Below, piece after piece: positions 37,201-44,262 of a DNA stretch of 64,000 nt. The stretch spans positions 1 through 64,000 of the forward strand of contig CAJKLD010000005.1 in assembly GCA_905200645.1 (NCBI GenBank). Direction: 5' to 3'. Under the pieces are notes generated by a model. It had not been told where the DNA came from, did not search any database, and saw nothing but the letters and a program-made list of their open reading frames with translations. The DNA is from an uncultured Phascolarctobacterium sp. GTDB taxonomy: Bacteria; Bacillota; Negativicutes; Acidaminococcales; Acidaminococcaceae. The position numbers were made by a program, and so were the translations under genes. Numbering within the stretch: the stretch's first letter is position 1; the number at the start of each line of letters is the position of its first letter.

Positions 37201-39449
37201 ACATTAGCTGCTTGAGCAGCCTCAGGAGCAGAAGTACCAGTAAACGTCGGAGAATGAACGTTGCCACGATTGCCACTTTGGCTAATAAACGCATTATCCC
37301 CATACATCAAACCTACGATACCGCCCATATTACCGATATTAAATAATTCCTTAGTAGTATTAGCATCTTGACGCGGGCGAATCTGCTCAGTAACAAAATT
37401 ATTGCTATTTCTTGCACCGGTAGCAGTAATCTCACCACCATTATTAGAGGAAAGTTTTATAGTACCGTTTTCCAAATAACCTGCTACGCCACCCACATTA
37501 TGAGCGCCAAATACAGTGTTTTCTTTATTTTCGGCATTAGTAATAGTTACACTATTATTTACATCAGTACCTGCAGCGCTGCCAACAATACCGCCAACGT
37601 TACCAGCATGATAATATTTGCTTGAACCAGTACCATTTGAAGTAGTAGAAACATTACCACCATTATTAGTAACGTTAGTCAAATTAGATGAACCGGTGAT
37701 TTTGCCTGCAATACCGCCAATATTAGCAACATCAACATCCACTTTCAATGTATGGACAGGCCCATCTAATCCAGTTTGTTCATTGCCATTTTCATCATAT
37801 TTAACTTTAGTTGAATATTGATATTTTTCGTTAGTCGAACCCGTCGCCGTTACATCTTGAGTATTCACAGCATCACTAATATTAACATTCTCGCCGCTGC
37901 CTACAATGCCACCAACATTATAACCGCCTTCAATTTTCAAGTTATTTTCAACCTTACTTATATCAGCATATTTGGCAAAACCTGCAATACCGCCAATGTT
38001 AAAAGTGTCAGTTCCTGCGACATTATTAGTATTCTTACCATGAACACGACCAATATTTTCTGCATTATTTATTTCAGCATGATTATTATTAGTACCAGCA
38101 ATACTGCCAACTATACCGCCAACATTACTAGAACCATCAACATTACCCGTATTTAGAATATCGCTAATAGTAGTTGCAGATTTAACATTTTTATCTTCAA
38201 CCTTGCCCACAATACCGCCAACATTGTTACCACCGGTTACGTTAATAGAGTTGCGCACGTTTTCAATCGTGGTGTTCTGTGCCAAACCAACCAGCGCGCC
38301 AATATCATTGCCTGTACCGGTTATACTACCGCCTGTCAGCAATACATTTCTAATCTCCGCGCCATCGGTCACGCCAAACAAGCCAAGATTGCTATCACCT
38401 TTAACATTCAAGTCAAAAATAGCGAAATCAATGCCGTCTACGTTGCCTGCCAAACCATCAAATTTACCGGTAAAAGGAGCAGCTGCTGTACCAATAGGTG
38501 TAAAATTGCCAGTAGTCGTACTAATAGCGCCAATGCCGTTACGCAGGGCATAGTTGCCATCAAGATTAGTGTTCATAGCTTGCAGCTGCTTTAAATCGCG
38601 CACCCACATGTAACCCTTGGCTTTAGTAAGAGCTGATGTAACACCATCATTCTCTTGAATTGTTGCTATTTGGGTAGCATCATTTTTACCAGCATAAGTA
38701 TTACCTACATCATAAGCATTATAGCCAATAACTACATTATCCTTACTGTTGGTTTTAATAAGAATATCTTGGGCTGCCATTTTGTTTTCCAAACCGTTGG
38801 TAGTCAGCAGCTCCGTATCCAGCACAATGCGGTTGCCATCAAAGGTAACATTATTGGCGTTGATATGGCCAAGGCTCATCAGCTCTGCCGGAGTTTGCGG
38901 CTGGTCGCTAGCCAGCATAGCGTTAATATTACCACCATTCGCACCATTAAAGTTTACTAATTTACTTTCATCTAATTTTTTATTCGACACATACAAGCTG
39001 CCAACATCCACCTGCGCAGAGTTGCCAATAAATACGCCTGCCGGATTAACAATAAATATATTGCCGCCTGCAGTTGATTTCAAAGTGCCGCGAATTTGGG
39101 ACATACTTCCGCCTGCGTCATAGTTTAAAATGTTAAATTGACCATTGCCATCACGGTTGGCAGTATCAAAGTTAACAGTAGCAATAGAGCCAATACTGAA
39201 TTCACCCCATTTTATTACAGCGTTTATCTCTTCTTGCTTAATATTCATGGTGTTATTATCAAACTTTACAGTGTCATCGGGATTTATAATATTACTATTT
39301 GGTCCACCCATAATCCACTGTCCGTTTACCGGCAGCTGGGTATTAGGCATAACCTCGGCATAAGCGCTGGCGCTGTAGCAGAACAGCGCGCCGGTCAGGC
39401 ACGCTAATTTTATATAATGGTTTAATCGTTTGCTTTTAGATAATTTCAT
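31284..39449 (-). CDS. TpsA-type filamentous haemagglutinin-like exoprotein with GLUG repeats
   Basis: This 2721-residue protein is the secreted partner of the TpsB pore. It has a signal peptide (1-31, cut after AYA) and an N-terminal TPS secretion domain (about 32-260) with NPAG at 135-138, a variant of the NPNGI motif. Two long arrays of GLUG-type units built on NVGGIVG/GGIAG lie at about 300-1000 and 1510-2240. They are separated by a beta-helix-like stretch, and two MBG-like domains lie at about 2445-2666. A DPDPGPGPD linker and a charged tail ending FVDGGMRVEA close it. It is likely a surface adhesin or biofilm fibre. The start at MKLSKSK is chosen from GCGAGG eight bases upstream and from the signal peptide. 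Confidence 0.92.
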   Translation of the reverse strand: MKLSKSKRLNHYIKLACLTGALFCYSASAYAEVMPNTQLPVNGQWIMGGPNSNIINPDDTVKFDNNTMNIKQEEINAVIKWGEFSIGSIATVNFDTANRDGNGQFNILNYDAGGSMSQIRGTLKSTAGGNIFIVNPAGVFIGNSAQVDVGSLYVSNKKLDESKLVNFNGANGGNINAMLASDQPQTPAELMSLGHINANNVTFDGNRIVLDTELLTTNGLENKMAAQDILIKTNSKDNVVIGYNAYDVGNTYAGKNDATQIATIQENDGVTSALTKAKGYMWVRDLKQLQAMNTNLDGNYALRNGIGAISTTTGNFTPIGTAAAPFTGKFDGLAGNVDGIDFAIFDLNVKGDSNLGLFGVTDGAEIRNVLLTGGSITGTGNDIGALVGLAQNTTIENVRNSINVTGGNNVGGIVGKVEDKNVKSATTISDILNTGNVDGSSNVGGIVGSIAGTNNNHAEINNAENIGRVHGKNTNNVAGTDTFNIGGIAGFAKYADISKVENNLKIEGGYNVGGIVGSGENVNISDAVNTQDVTATGSTNEKYQYSTKVKYDENGNEQTGLDGPVHTLKVDVDVANIGGIAGKITGSSNLTNVTNNGGNVSTTSNGTGSSKYYHAGNVGGIVGSAAGTDVNNSVTITNAENKENTVFGAHNVGGVAGYLENGTIKLSSNNGGEITATGARNSNNFVTEQIRPRQDANTTKELFNIGNMGGIVGLMYGDNAFISQSGNRGNVHSPTFTGTSAPEAAQAANVGGIVGKIDRSKTQAISENTESLAAVYDCYNRGDIQGYTGIGGIVGFMYNGEVAASDNTGTVKTTRQIADNDERGTINMGGIVGDTTENSGANAVIYNVHNDGIIGDSNFGLYGRHVGGVVGRLSGEVGKTYNTGAIYNGYSVVGGIVGYMADGNINNSFNTGNITVYNRDSVTSQVGGIVGGLAVGPIKIENVYNLGTLRSFNANAGNSVGGIVGGVFNWGGNTKKLEVNNAYTLGNLYAFDNGSKTDNLGAIYGIKHDNVTVNPTHVYYITPEVEEVTTGSNQHDGFKNLNTAGKLNGATFITYADRTNWSKYTDFGFSDASLVDDKKDFGSEGAWRIYNYNAPDGNKITTTPILNAFMPKSNSYFGNNSDGDKQNRENIHSVQYGTAYNPLLTIINANDKGGGKLNTISFDWNKINPDRSASFAVFNGNLSINDFDTNGRLYGGTLYAKGALSINNVYSETKDNDGKTYVNSGDVLLGSGAKLYGSTINVTSGEEKDGTLTNGGKLVNYGTIRSTGQVGTNSSITLQAEGDVEIIGEVTSNGEENVVVPNIGRYPTDPQDKDNNNIGDLQDQIIANIANKDEAMPAVGEYYSRYFTATGKEGDITITSQNGDVDVLLGVAEKGYINSSKDLTIEGKNVYVDSDLSIGKKFVLNAAEDTVLDITNIGAVQLDRANYTDDNDYNIARENARLDFVKHFATVDNTNPDGPTISFGNVANAMITMDLWKGSSFDLASHTTLGSALRNLKVDGVDKGFDLFHIWIDDAEALQGINNITDKDILTYNFALKNDIDAAELTGGKFTAIGGNNGFTGKFNGRGNAIVGLNVENNANAGLFSEVGANGEVSNLNIYSSSFTGGTVGAVAGVNNGNIDNITTFGNRVKSTVANGNAGGTVGTNTGIISNASNNDAVAVSGAGGNVGGIAGKNTGSISSSVANSNVTAMAADAHAIGGVVGVNSGADAKLDTVRSLGIVNGTYNNGTVITDNVGGIAGINKDGAQITKAYNVAQVSGGDNVGGIVGNGTAGNLQEVVSAGDIISSGTNVGGIIGNSETMVINSGRNTGEVTGNENVGGIVGVNGSQSHMNNIINDANATIKGVNNVGGLAGINAGKIVASDMGLVNDGRVYGQTNVGGITGVNTGTIENTNSNITLYVADKRLDAKYFGGVAGRNEGTITSATNTGSVLAEGAEYVGGIVGVNGTLVVDANGNPELDANGNEKFEAGNSAITGAGNSNSGKVVGAKYVGGVAGLNVGSVSGTVTDGITTIENKGIVIATENGAGGVFGENRKDITNNAVLKNSGIVVGKTTDGTGGIIGLNSGNISNSDLINTVDGLVVGMENVGGLIGINKGIVEGGNNSSYYAHQVYNNGTVIGGNGTDVEPVGDDLDNWKSKTITDADGNESTIWYQTNTNSQDIGGLIGSNVVDNNKTGSLTAGYNTGVVEGGTNVGGVVGNNAGTVDQVFNAGVVTGTAVGTVVGNNAGTVTNAYDTKQGVSDNVGNGQTVGGGNNVTINESVGVWTTYGDGNSYGANKLLSVFLTKINFVPEYDNAFKDFVYNAHLQNIIVKAVENGTDDNGNKLYVVNVYKNDGVTKEADGKDKLTLLGHFVNASNNLPNDANAAHSLADFVNSKLTIDDTNVLLKGNTLTTTGGDGVTDAGTYRIFNTQQINVVEGNHNNLGFDITDINVDSDGQPGKIDDVDVKKAQISLTLDDVYRIYGDAAIDNKTVAVFNHIFGGKGNKDYGFTINGNNVTMNQKLVDELMNGVLKHSIKADGAADNLAEGKTTNDVDTYDWSLQAILDNNNNLSANYELVGDNGGVYTGIGKSHVDKAELTITVDDKSIQVGEKEPAYTGQFSGLTNGDTEETLKLGYDLDGDFDSSAKKVYEDKIGVLIGNNGGVYLDKNSIENILKNYKVTIDPGTLTVTDSGTKPDPDPGPGPDNPHNWQAEDKYPWYQWDKQRHERERKAEVHFVDGGMRVEA

Positions 39450-39463
39450 AGCTTTTACCTCGC

Positions 39464-41122
39464 TTAAAACATCTTGTATACCTGGAACCACATCCGTCCG
39501 TCATGGTTGTGATCTTCGCTTATATTATCTTCGCCGTTTATTTTCCGGGCATAGTCAAATTGTGCGTACCAGTCGCCGGGCTTAGCATAGCGCAGTCCCA
39601 CGCCCCAGCCCGCCAAATTGCGGTGCTCGCCGTAGCCCTTGCTGCGCGTTACCTCGCCCACGTCGATAAAGGCCGCCGCTTCCAAGCCTTCTACGCCCGT
39701 CGCCCGGCGCAGCTCCACCGTCGCCGTATAGCCTACGTCGCCGCTGGTTTCGCTGGCAGGATATGCCCGCACGCCGCTCATGCCGCCAAGATAAAAACGC
39801 TCGCTGCCGTCCAGTCCGCGGCTGGCAAGCTGCGCGCTGGCGTTAAAGCGCAAATTCCACAGCTTCCAATAGCGCACATGGTTAAAATCTGCCGTCAGTT
39901 TGTGATAGCCGCCGTCGTAATAAGCGCCGCCGTTATCTGTCTCAATATCGCCGTACCAGTAAATTAAGTTGCCGCCGGTAAACCGGTTCGGCAGATATTC
40001 ACTGAAGGCTACGCCTGCGTGGAATACGTCCGCGCTTTTTTCGGTGCCTATCTTCCAGTTCAGCTGGGGAATTAAATCAAAACGCATATCGTCGGTAATT
40101 TTTCTATGGTCATAACCGTAAATGGCGGTCAGCTTTTTGCTTTTATCGCGATAAATCGGCGTCAGGCCGTAAAAGCTGAAGCCCTCGGATTCGCCGGTCG
40201 GGTTCCAAAAGTTTACCGTGCCCAAATCGTAGCTGCTTTTGCTGTAGCCAATGCCCCAGCGCGTGCCGCGTCCGCCGATGGCTGTTTCGTAGTTTACGCC
40301 GTAGTTTTTGGTGTGCTTGTTGCTGATATAGCCGGTAATGCCAATTTTATCGCCCTGGTGTCCGGGATTATTTATTTCGGTATGGATGCCGTAGCGGTAA
40401 CGTCCGCTGCTTTTGCTGCCGCCGTTATCGGCAAAAATATAGTTGTTCCATACGCGGCGTTCCAGCACTTCTACATCTAATGAAGTGGTCGCAGGCTTGC
40501 TGCCCGGCTGTAAAATGCCGCGGCCAATAACTCCCGGCAAATCGTTTAAATTATTCAGCACGCTTTCCAGCTTTTTATCCGTGATTACCTCGCCGCTGTG
40601 CAGGGGCTTCATAAATCTTTGGATTACTCTGTCCGCTACGTCGCTGCCGTTAACCTTGAGGTTGATTTTATCGAAGCTGGCAACGTAAACCTTAATCTCC
40701 AGCTTGCCGTCGGCAACTTCCTGCGGCGGCACTACTGCCTGCGCTACGGTAAAGCCGCGCAGGCGCGCATATTCGCTGATGGCAGCCGTCAAAGCAGGCA
40801 GCTCGTCCATACCCACGCTGCGGTGGCTGTAGCCGGCCAATATTTTTTGCAGTTCCCCCAGCTCATCGGGCAGCTCAAAGCCTGTAAGCACTATTTCTTT
40901 AACATAAAACGCGGGTTTTTCGGCAGTGCCGCTGTTGCCCCCGGGGACAGCTTCCTGATTTTTCTGCTCGTCAGTTACCTTTACCTCCTGCTCGCCGGTA
41001 CGGTTATAAGGATGCGTGGTAACTGCTTCCTTGTCAAAGCTTGGCAGGGGAGAAGCAGCAAAAGCGGTTGTACAAATAGCGGCGAACAGCATCGCCGTAG
41101 TAATAACACCTATTTTTTTCAT
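39464..41122 (-). CDS. TpsB/FhaC-type outer-membrane transporter
   Basis: This 552-residue Omp85-family barrel secretes the adjacent exoprotein across the outer membrane. It has a signal peptide (1-22, AFA cut), a proline-poor linker, a POTRA-like domain (about 72-155, FYVKEIVLTGFELP onward) and a beta-barrel (about 210-552). VRAYP at 451-455 is the L6 loop motif, and the last residue is Phe, as in outer-membrane proteins. It precedes tpsA with a 14-base gap, so one operon makes pore then cargo. The pair implies a diderm envelope. Confidence 0.94.
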   Translation of the reverse strand: MKKIGVITTAMLFAAICTTAFAASPLPSFDKEAVTTHPYNRTGEQEVKVTDEQKNQEAVPGGNSGTAEKPAFYVKEIVLTGFELPDELGELQKILAGYSHRSVGMDELPALTAAISEYARLRGFTVAQAVVPPQEVADGKLEIKVYVASFDKINLKVNGSDVADRVIQRFMKPLHSGEVITDKKLESVLNNLNDLPGVIGRGILQPGSKPATTSLDVEVLERRVWNNYIFADNGGSKSSGRYRYGIHTEINNPGHQGDKIGITGYISNKHTKNYGVNYETAIGGRGTRWGIGYSKSSYDLGTVNFWNPTGESEGFSFYGLTPIYRDKSKKLTAIYGYDHRKITDDMRFDLIPQLNWKIGTEKSADVFHAGVAFSEYLPNRFTGGNLIYWYGDIETDNGGAYYDGGYHKLTADFNHVRYWKLWNLRFNASAQLASRGLDGSERFYLGGMSGVRAYPASETSGDVGYTATVELRRATGVEGLEAAAFIDVGEVTRSKGYGEHRNLAGWGVGLRYAKPGDWYAQFDYARKINGEDNISEDHNHDGRMWFQVYKMF

Positions 41123-41177
41123 TTTGCAAGGCTCCTTTAAATTACATTAAGAGAAAAATAATTATGGCTTGTATCCT

Positions 41178-41240
41178 ATTTTATGTCATGCACAGTTGTC
41201 CCCCCCGGTCAAACAAAATCCGTATTAAACGGATTTTGTT
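41178..41240 (-). promoter_or_regulatory. Upstream region of the TPS operon: G7 tract and inverted repeat
   Basis: On the minus strand an AACAAAATCCGT/ACGGATTTTGTT 12-bp inverted repeat (41212-41240) runs into TTGACC (41207-41212). Seven G follow (41200-41206), then ACAACTGTGCATGACA and TAAAAT (41178-41183). The -35-like and -10-like boxes are 23 bases apart, too far for good activity, and the G tract makes that distance variable. The inverted repeat may be an operator for the neighbouring XRE regulator or that gene's terminator stem. Confidence 0.45.
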
Positions 41241-41292
41241 AAGCAAGGCCGGCCTTTCGCTGCCGGTAACCAAGCGTTAAACCATTTTATAA

Positions 41293-41595
41293 TTATTTCT
41301 TCATGGCCAACAGTGCATTAGCAAAATCAGTCAAAGAAAATAATCCCTGTTCCTGCTGCATTTTTTGCGGCTCGCCGTCAATATCCACAAAAAAATCGCG
41401 TACCGGACATTGCAGCGCTTCACTTAATTTAAGAAGATTTTCTAAGGTACAGTGACTGCGTCCACATTCTATATTGCTCAGGCTGGCCTGGCTGATGCCA
41501 ATTTTTTCGGCCATATCCTTCTGCGAAAATTGGTTTACAAGACGCAGATATTTAATTCTAGCGCCAACCTTAGTTACTTTTTCACTTACCATCAT
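41293..41595 (-). CDS. XRE-family transcriptional regulator
   Basis: The 100-residue protein has a Cro/CI helix-turn-helix (VGARIKYLRLVNQFSQKDMAEKIGISQASLSNIECGRSHCTLENLLKLSEALQ as family pattern, about residues 8-61) and a short tail. It begins at the first of two ATG codons, with GGAGGAG five bases upstream; a longer frame to 41646 is excluded by this site. It lies directly upstream of the TPS operon on the same strand and is its likely regulator by position. Confidence 0.88.
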   Translation of the reverse strand: MMVSEKVTKVGARIKYLRLVNQFSQKDMAEKIGISQASLSNIECGRSHCTLENLLKLSEALQCPVRDFFVDIDGEPQKMQQEQGLFSLTDFANALLAMKK

Positions 41596-41753
41596 AAATA
41601 CTCCTCCGTAAGCGCTGAGCTGCTTTTTTACGCATGTCCGGCACAAATAAACGCGCGGCCGGACGTAATAAATTTACAGAACGCAAATATAAGCTCTCAT
41701 CATTTTTCATAATTTTTACATATAATTTTCTATTATTACATATTTTCAAGCAT

Positions 41754-41782
41754 ATTATAGCATTATTTCTCCCCCCCCGCAA
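41754..41782 (-). promoter_or_regulatory. XRE promoter with G8 tract in its spacer
   Basis: TTGCGG (41777-41782) and a perfect TATAAT (41754-41759) are 17 bases apart on the minus strand. Two G of an eight-G run form the end of the -35 box and six lie in the spacer, so slipped-strand length changes would alter promoter spacing. Confidence 0.65.
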
Positions 41783-41900
41783 GCAAAAGTTCGCGCAGCG
41801 AACTTTCCTTGACTATTATTTATTTCCACTAGGCGCCGCAAACGCTCCGACCGCCGTCCGGAGCGTCTTTGCTACGTTAATTTTCTGCATAAACTTTGGC

Positions 41901-41950
41901 AAAAAAAAAGCCGCAGATACCATGCTCTCTATCAAGCATGATATCTGCGG
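41901..41950 (-). terminator. Terminator of the thioesterase operon
   Basis: On the minus strand CCGCAGATA/TATCTGCGG with an inner CATGCT/AGCATG stem is followed by nine T, 36 bases after the stop codon at 41986. Confidence 0.93.
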
Positions 41951-41985
41951 AATTTTTATCGTTTGGCAATTATAAATTTAATCTA

Positions 41986-42513
41986 TTATTTTACTAACGC
42001 GCGCATTTCCTCCGCCGTCAAGGTAAAATATTCTTTCACGGTATACAACTCGCGGCGGCCGCGGCAGTCGGCAAACAACGCTACATCCACATCGGGAACG
42101 CTTCCCAAGGCTTCAGCCAAGCTTTTGCCGTTTTTGGCGTAGGCTTCAAAGCGCAGCACCAGCTTTTTGCCCGTACCGGCAGGCACCAACAGGGCTTCAA
42201 AATAATCGTCGTCGCGCAGCACGCCCTCTAAATTTACCTTGCCGCGCAGCAGCACGTCGTCATACTGCTCCTGCGGCAGATAAATGCGCATATAGGCGTC
42301 TAAAATGGTACCCTCCTGCTTGCCAATATTATCAAAAGGAACCTCCAGCTGAAAATCAAGACGCCCGCCTTTAGCGGCAGTTTTCACTGCCTGCGTGCGC
42401 TCTTTAGTCAACAGGCGCATTTGCGCATCACCCTGCACAGCAATATATAAAGCTACCACTGCGCAGCCCAGAATCGCCAGACCTATCAGAATACCAATCA
42501 CAGTCACCAGCAT
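41986..42513 (-). CDS. Membrane-anchored protein of unknown function
   Basis: I do not recognise this 175-residue protein. It has one N-terminal membrane helix (residues 3-27) and a soluble, probably beta-rich remainder with regularly spaced hydrophobic strands (LDFQLEVPFDNIG, KLVLRFEAYAK, DVALFADCRG). It follows the F420-ligase-like gene by 12 bases and ends at a strong terminator, so it is the last gene of a three-gene operon. Confidence 0.6.
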   Translation of the reverse strand: MLVTVIGILIGLAILGCAVVALYIAVQGDAQMRLLTKERTQAVKTAAKGGRLDFQLEVPFDNIGKQEGTILDAYMRIYLPQEQYDDVLLRGKVNLEGVLRDDDYFEALLVPAGTGKKLVLRFEAYAKNGKSLAEALGSVPDVDVALFADCRGRRELYTVKEYFTLTAEEMRALVK

Positions 42514-42525
42514 TTTTCTTCCTCC

Positions 42526-43170
42526 TTACGCCCGATGATAATTTTTAATAATACAAATAGGCGTTTTTTCACTGCCGTTGCCAAAGGGATTATCAATCAA
42601 AATTTCGGCTACCTTGTCGGCGTCAACTCCCTTAGAAACTCCCAGTACTGCGCTGCGCTTTAAATCGTTGACGTCGGCAATAGCCGCGCCAAAGCAGCCG
42701 CAGGCTTTGGTAATTTCTTCCGCCACCTTGGCAGGCTGCGCGGGTCCGTACACAACATGCTTATCATAGGGAGGCATGGTGCCGGTAATATCGTCAATCA
42801 AGCGTGCCTGCTCCCCGGCCAAGCGATAAAAGGTACCGCTGATGCCCACGCATTTAGCGGCAAAGCCGCAAATTACGGCATACAAAACGCGCATACCGCC
42901 CTCGGCGTCAATCAAAGCCTGCATACTGTACCAGCTGCTGATGCTGCCCTTAGACGGAAATAAATGACACAGGGTTTTAGCCAAAAAACCCGGCTTAAAC
43001 TCCTCACAGCGCAGAGCGCGTCCCTGCGTAATCGCCACCACGCTTTCTGCCGCGCAGACTACATCGTCAGGACCGATTTTATCTTTGCCAAATTCCAAAA
43101 TCGCATCGCAAATATTGTCATGATGCGTCAAAATTCTGGTGGGCACAGGAATAATTTCATATTTTTTCAT
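42526..43170 (-). CDS. F420-0:gamma-glutamyl ligase-like protein
   Basis: The 214-residue protein resembles the CofE fold (PF01996): IIPVPTRILTHHDNICDAI, then GPDDVVCAAESVVAITQGRA, and IDDITGTMPPYDKHVVYGP. CofE adds glutamate to coenzyme F420, but no other F420 gene is seen and these bacteria are not known to make it, so the substrate is probably different. The start is set by GGAGGAG seven bases upstream; a frame to 43224 would overlap the thioesterase gene. Confidence 0.75.
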   Translation of the reverse strand: MKKYEIIPVPTRILTHHDNICDAILEFGKDKIGPDDVVCAAESVVAITQGRALRCEEFKPGFLAKTLCHLFPSKGSISSWYSMQALIDAEGGMRVLYAVICGFAAKCVGISGTFYRLAGEQARLIDDITGTMPPYDKHVVYGPAQPAKVAEEITKACGCFGAAIADVNDLKRSAVLGVSKGVDADKVAEILIDNPFGNGSEKTPICIIKNYHRA

Positions 43171-43174
43171 ACTT

Positions 43175-43597
43175 TCACTCCTCCGCAGCCTTTTGCGCTG
43201 CATATACCTTCTGAATTTTATCAAACCAACGCGGCTCCAGGCGGATAACCCGCCCTTCTTTGTCCGTAAATACGTTGCGCGTGTGGCCTTCTACCGCCAC
43301 GGCGCCGTCGCGCAGACGGATAACTTTATAATCAAATTCCATCTTCGCTTTATTAAAGGCGCTCATTTTTACCTGCACCTCAAAATCATCATCAAAGGTA
43401 CAGGAATTTTTATATTGCGCTTTAACCTCCGTAATCGGAAAAATAATTCCGGCAGCCATCAGCTCGCCTAAAGTAATGCCGCAGGCTCTTAAATACGCCA
43501 CGCGCCCCATTTCAAACCAGCGCAGATAATTGGCGTGATGCACAACGCCCATCATATCGGTCTCTACAAAGCGAACCCTATCACGAATAGTAATCAT
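43175..43597 (-). CDS. YbgC/FadM-type acyl-CoA thioesterase
   Basis: The 140-residue hotdog protein has the 4HBT signature VETDMMGVVHHANYLRWFE at residues 10-28, with the catalytic Asp at 13. Such enzymes hydrolyse acyl-CoA or 4-hydroxybenzoyl-CoA; the chain preference is unknown. It is the first gene of the operon with the F420-ligase-like gene (4-base gap). Confidence 0.88.
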   Translation of the reverse strand: MITIRDRVRFVETDMMGVVHHANYLRWFEMGRVAYLRACGITLGELMAAGIIFPITEVKAQYKNSCTFDDDFEVQVKMSAFNKAKMEFDYKVIRLRDGAVAVEGHTRNVFTDKEGRVIRLEPRWFDKIQKVYAAQKAAEE

Positions 43598-43787
43598 CTA
43601 AAAATCCTTTCATTGTGAAAAAACTAAAACACTTGCAGCATAATCAGCCAAGCCTTTGCGGCTGATGCTAATATTTAATTATAACACTTTTTTATATAAA
43701 TTACTGCTAATTTCTGCTTGTCACAAATTTTTTTCTTGTCAGCTCTGTTCACATGCTAAAATAGTACGCGCCGACAACGGCAAAAGG

Positions 43788-43816
43788 TTGCGCCTATTTT
43801 CCGCCTATGTTATAAT
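43788..43816 (+). promoter_or_regulatory. tRNA-Arg promoter
   Basis: TTGCGC and a perfect TATAAT are 17 bases apart, placing the transcription start about seven bases before the tRNA. Confidence 0.8.
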
Positions 43817-43829
43817 GATACAGTAATTT

Positions 43830-43904
43830 GCGCCTGTAGCTCAGTGGATAGAGCAGTGGTCTCCGGAACCGCGTGCGGAGGTTCGATTCCTCTCAGGCGC
43901 ACCA
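43830..43904 (+). tRNA. tRNA-Arg (anticodon CCG)
   Basis: The 75-base cloverleaf has acceptor GCGCCTG/CAGGCGC, D stem GCTC/GAGC, anticodon stem GTGGT/ACCGC around loop CTCCGGA, T stem GGAGG/CCTCT and an encoded CCA end. Anticodon CCG reads CGG (Arg). Confidence 0.97.
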
Positions 43905-43916
43905 TTTTTACAATAA

Positions 43917-43960
43917 TTCCCCGAAAATCCTTTATTTATGAATTTTTCGGGGATTTTTTA
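43917..43960 (+). terminator. Terminator of tRNA-Arg
   Basis: TCCCCGAAAAT pairs with ATTTTTCGGGGA (one bulge) and a run of T follows, 13 bases after the tRNA. Confidence 0.85.
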
Positions 43961-43968
43961 TACGTGCC

Positions 43969-43997
43969 TTGTTTTACACGTGTATACGTGTTATAAT
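43969..43997 (+). promoter_or_regulatory. hicAB promoter and operator
   Basis: TTGTTT and a perfect TATAAT are 17 bases apart. The spacer is almost filled by a perfect inverted repeat, ACACGT-GTAT-ACGTGT (43976-43991), a natural operator for the HicB DNA-binding domain. Confidence 0.8.
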
Positions 43998-44027
43998 ATT
44001 CTTAACCTAAAACAAGGAAGTGATACA

Positions 44028-44213
44028 ATGGTCACAATGAAAGATAAAGACTTGTTGAATCTTCTAATAAAAAACGGTTGGGAATGTGTCAGTATAAGAG
44101 GCAGTCATCATCGGTTAAAGAAAGGAAATAAAACAGAAGTAATACCGGTTCATGGTCAAGATATGAAAATAGGCTTGTTAAAGAAAATTTTAAAAAGAAC
44201 AGGACTTGAGTAA
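44028..44213 (+). CDS. hicA: HicA toxin, mRNA interferase
   Basis: HicA is a small double-stranded-RNA-binding-fold toxin that cuts mRNA. The 61-residue product has the expected order LLIKNGWECVSIRGSHHRLKKG with the catalytic His in GSHH, then the HGQDMKIGLLKKILKR helix. AAGGAAG lies seven bases before the ATG; a longer frame from 43938 crosses the promoter and is not real. It forms a pair with hicB, 49 bases downstream. Confidence 0.93.
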   Translation: MVTMKDKDLLNLLIKNGWECVSIRGSHHRLKKGNKTEVIPVHGQDMKIGLLKKILKRTGLE

Positions 44214-44262
44214 AGCCTTGTTCTATAATTATTGAACGCTTATAGAAAGGGTGTGACGTTAG

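Larger units (their letters stand above)
41596..41985. other. Gene-poor gap with several hairpins
   Basis: The gap holds the XRE promoter, an AAGTTCG/CGAACTT stem (41788-41806), an ACGCTCCG/CGGAGCGT stem (41845-41869) and the terminator of the next gene. A 42-codon frame from 41710 overlaps the XRE start by 14 bases but has no ribosome binding site; I leave it unannotated. Confidence 0.55.

Noticed and set aside
41582..41782. 66-codon frame upstream of and overlapping the XRE gene
   Set aside because: It crosses the XRE promoter and lacks a ribosome binding site; only its last 42 codons from 41710 could be a leader peptide, without support.
42526..43170. Evidence for coenzyme F420 biosynthesis
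   Set aside because: A single CofE-like gene without cofC, cofD or fbiC in view is not enough.
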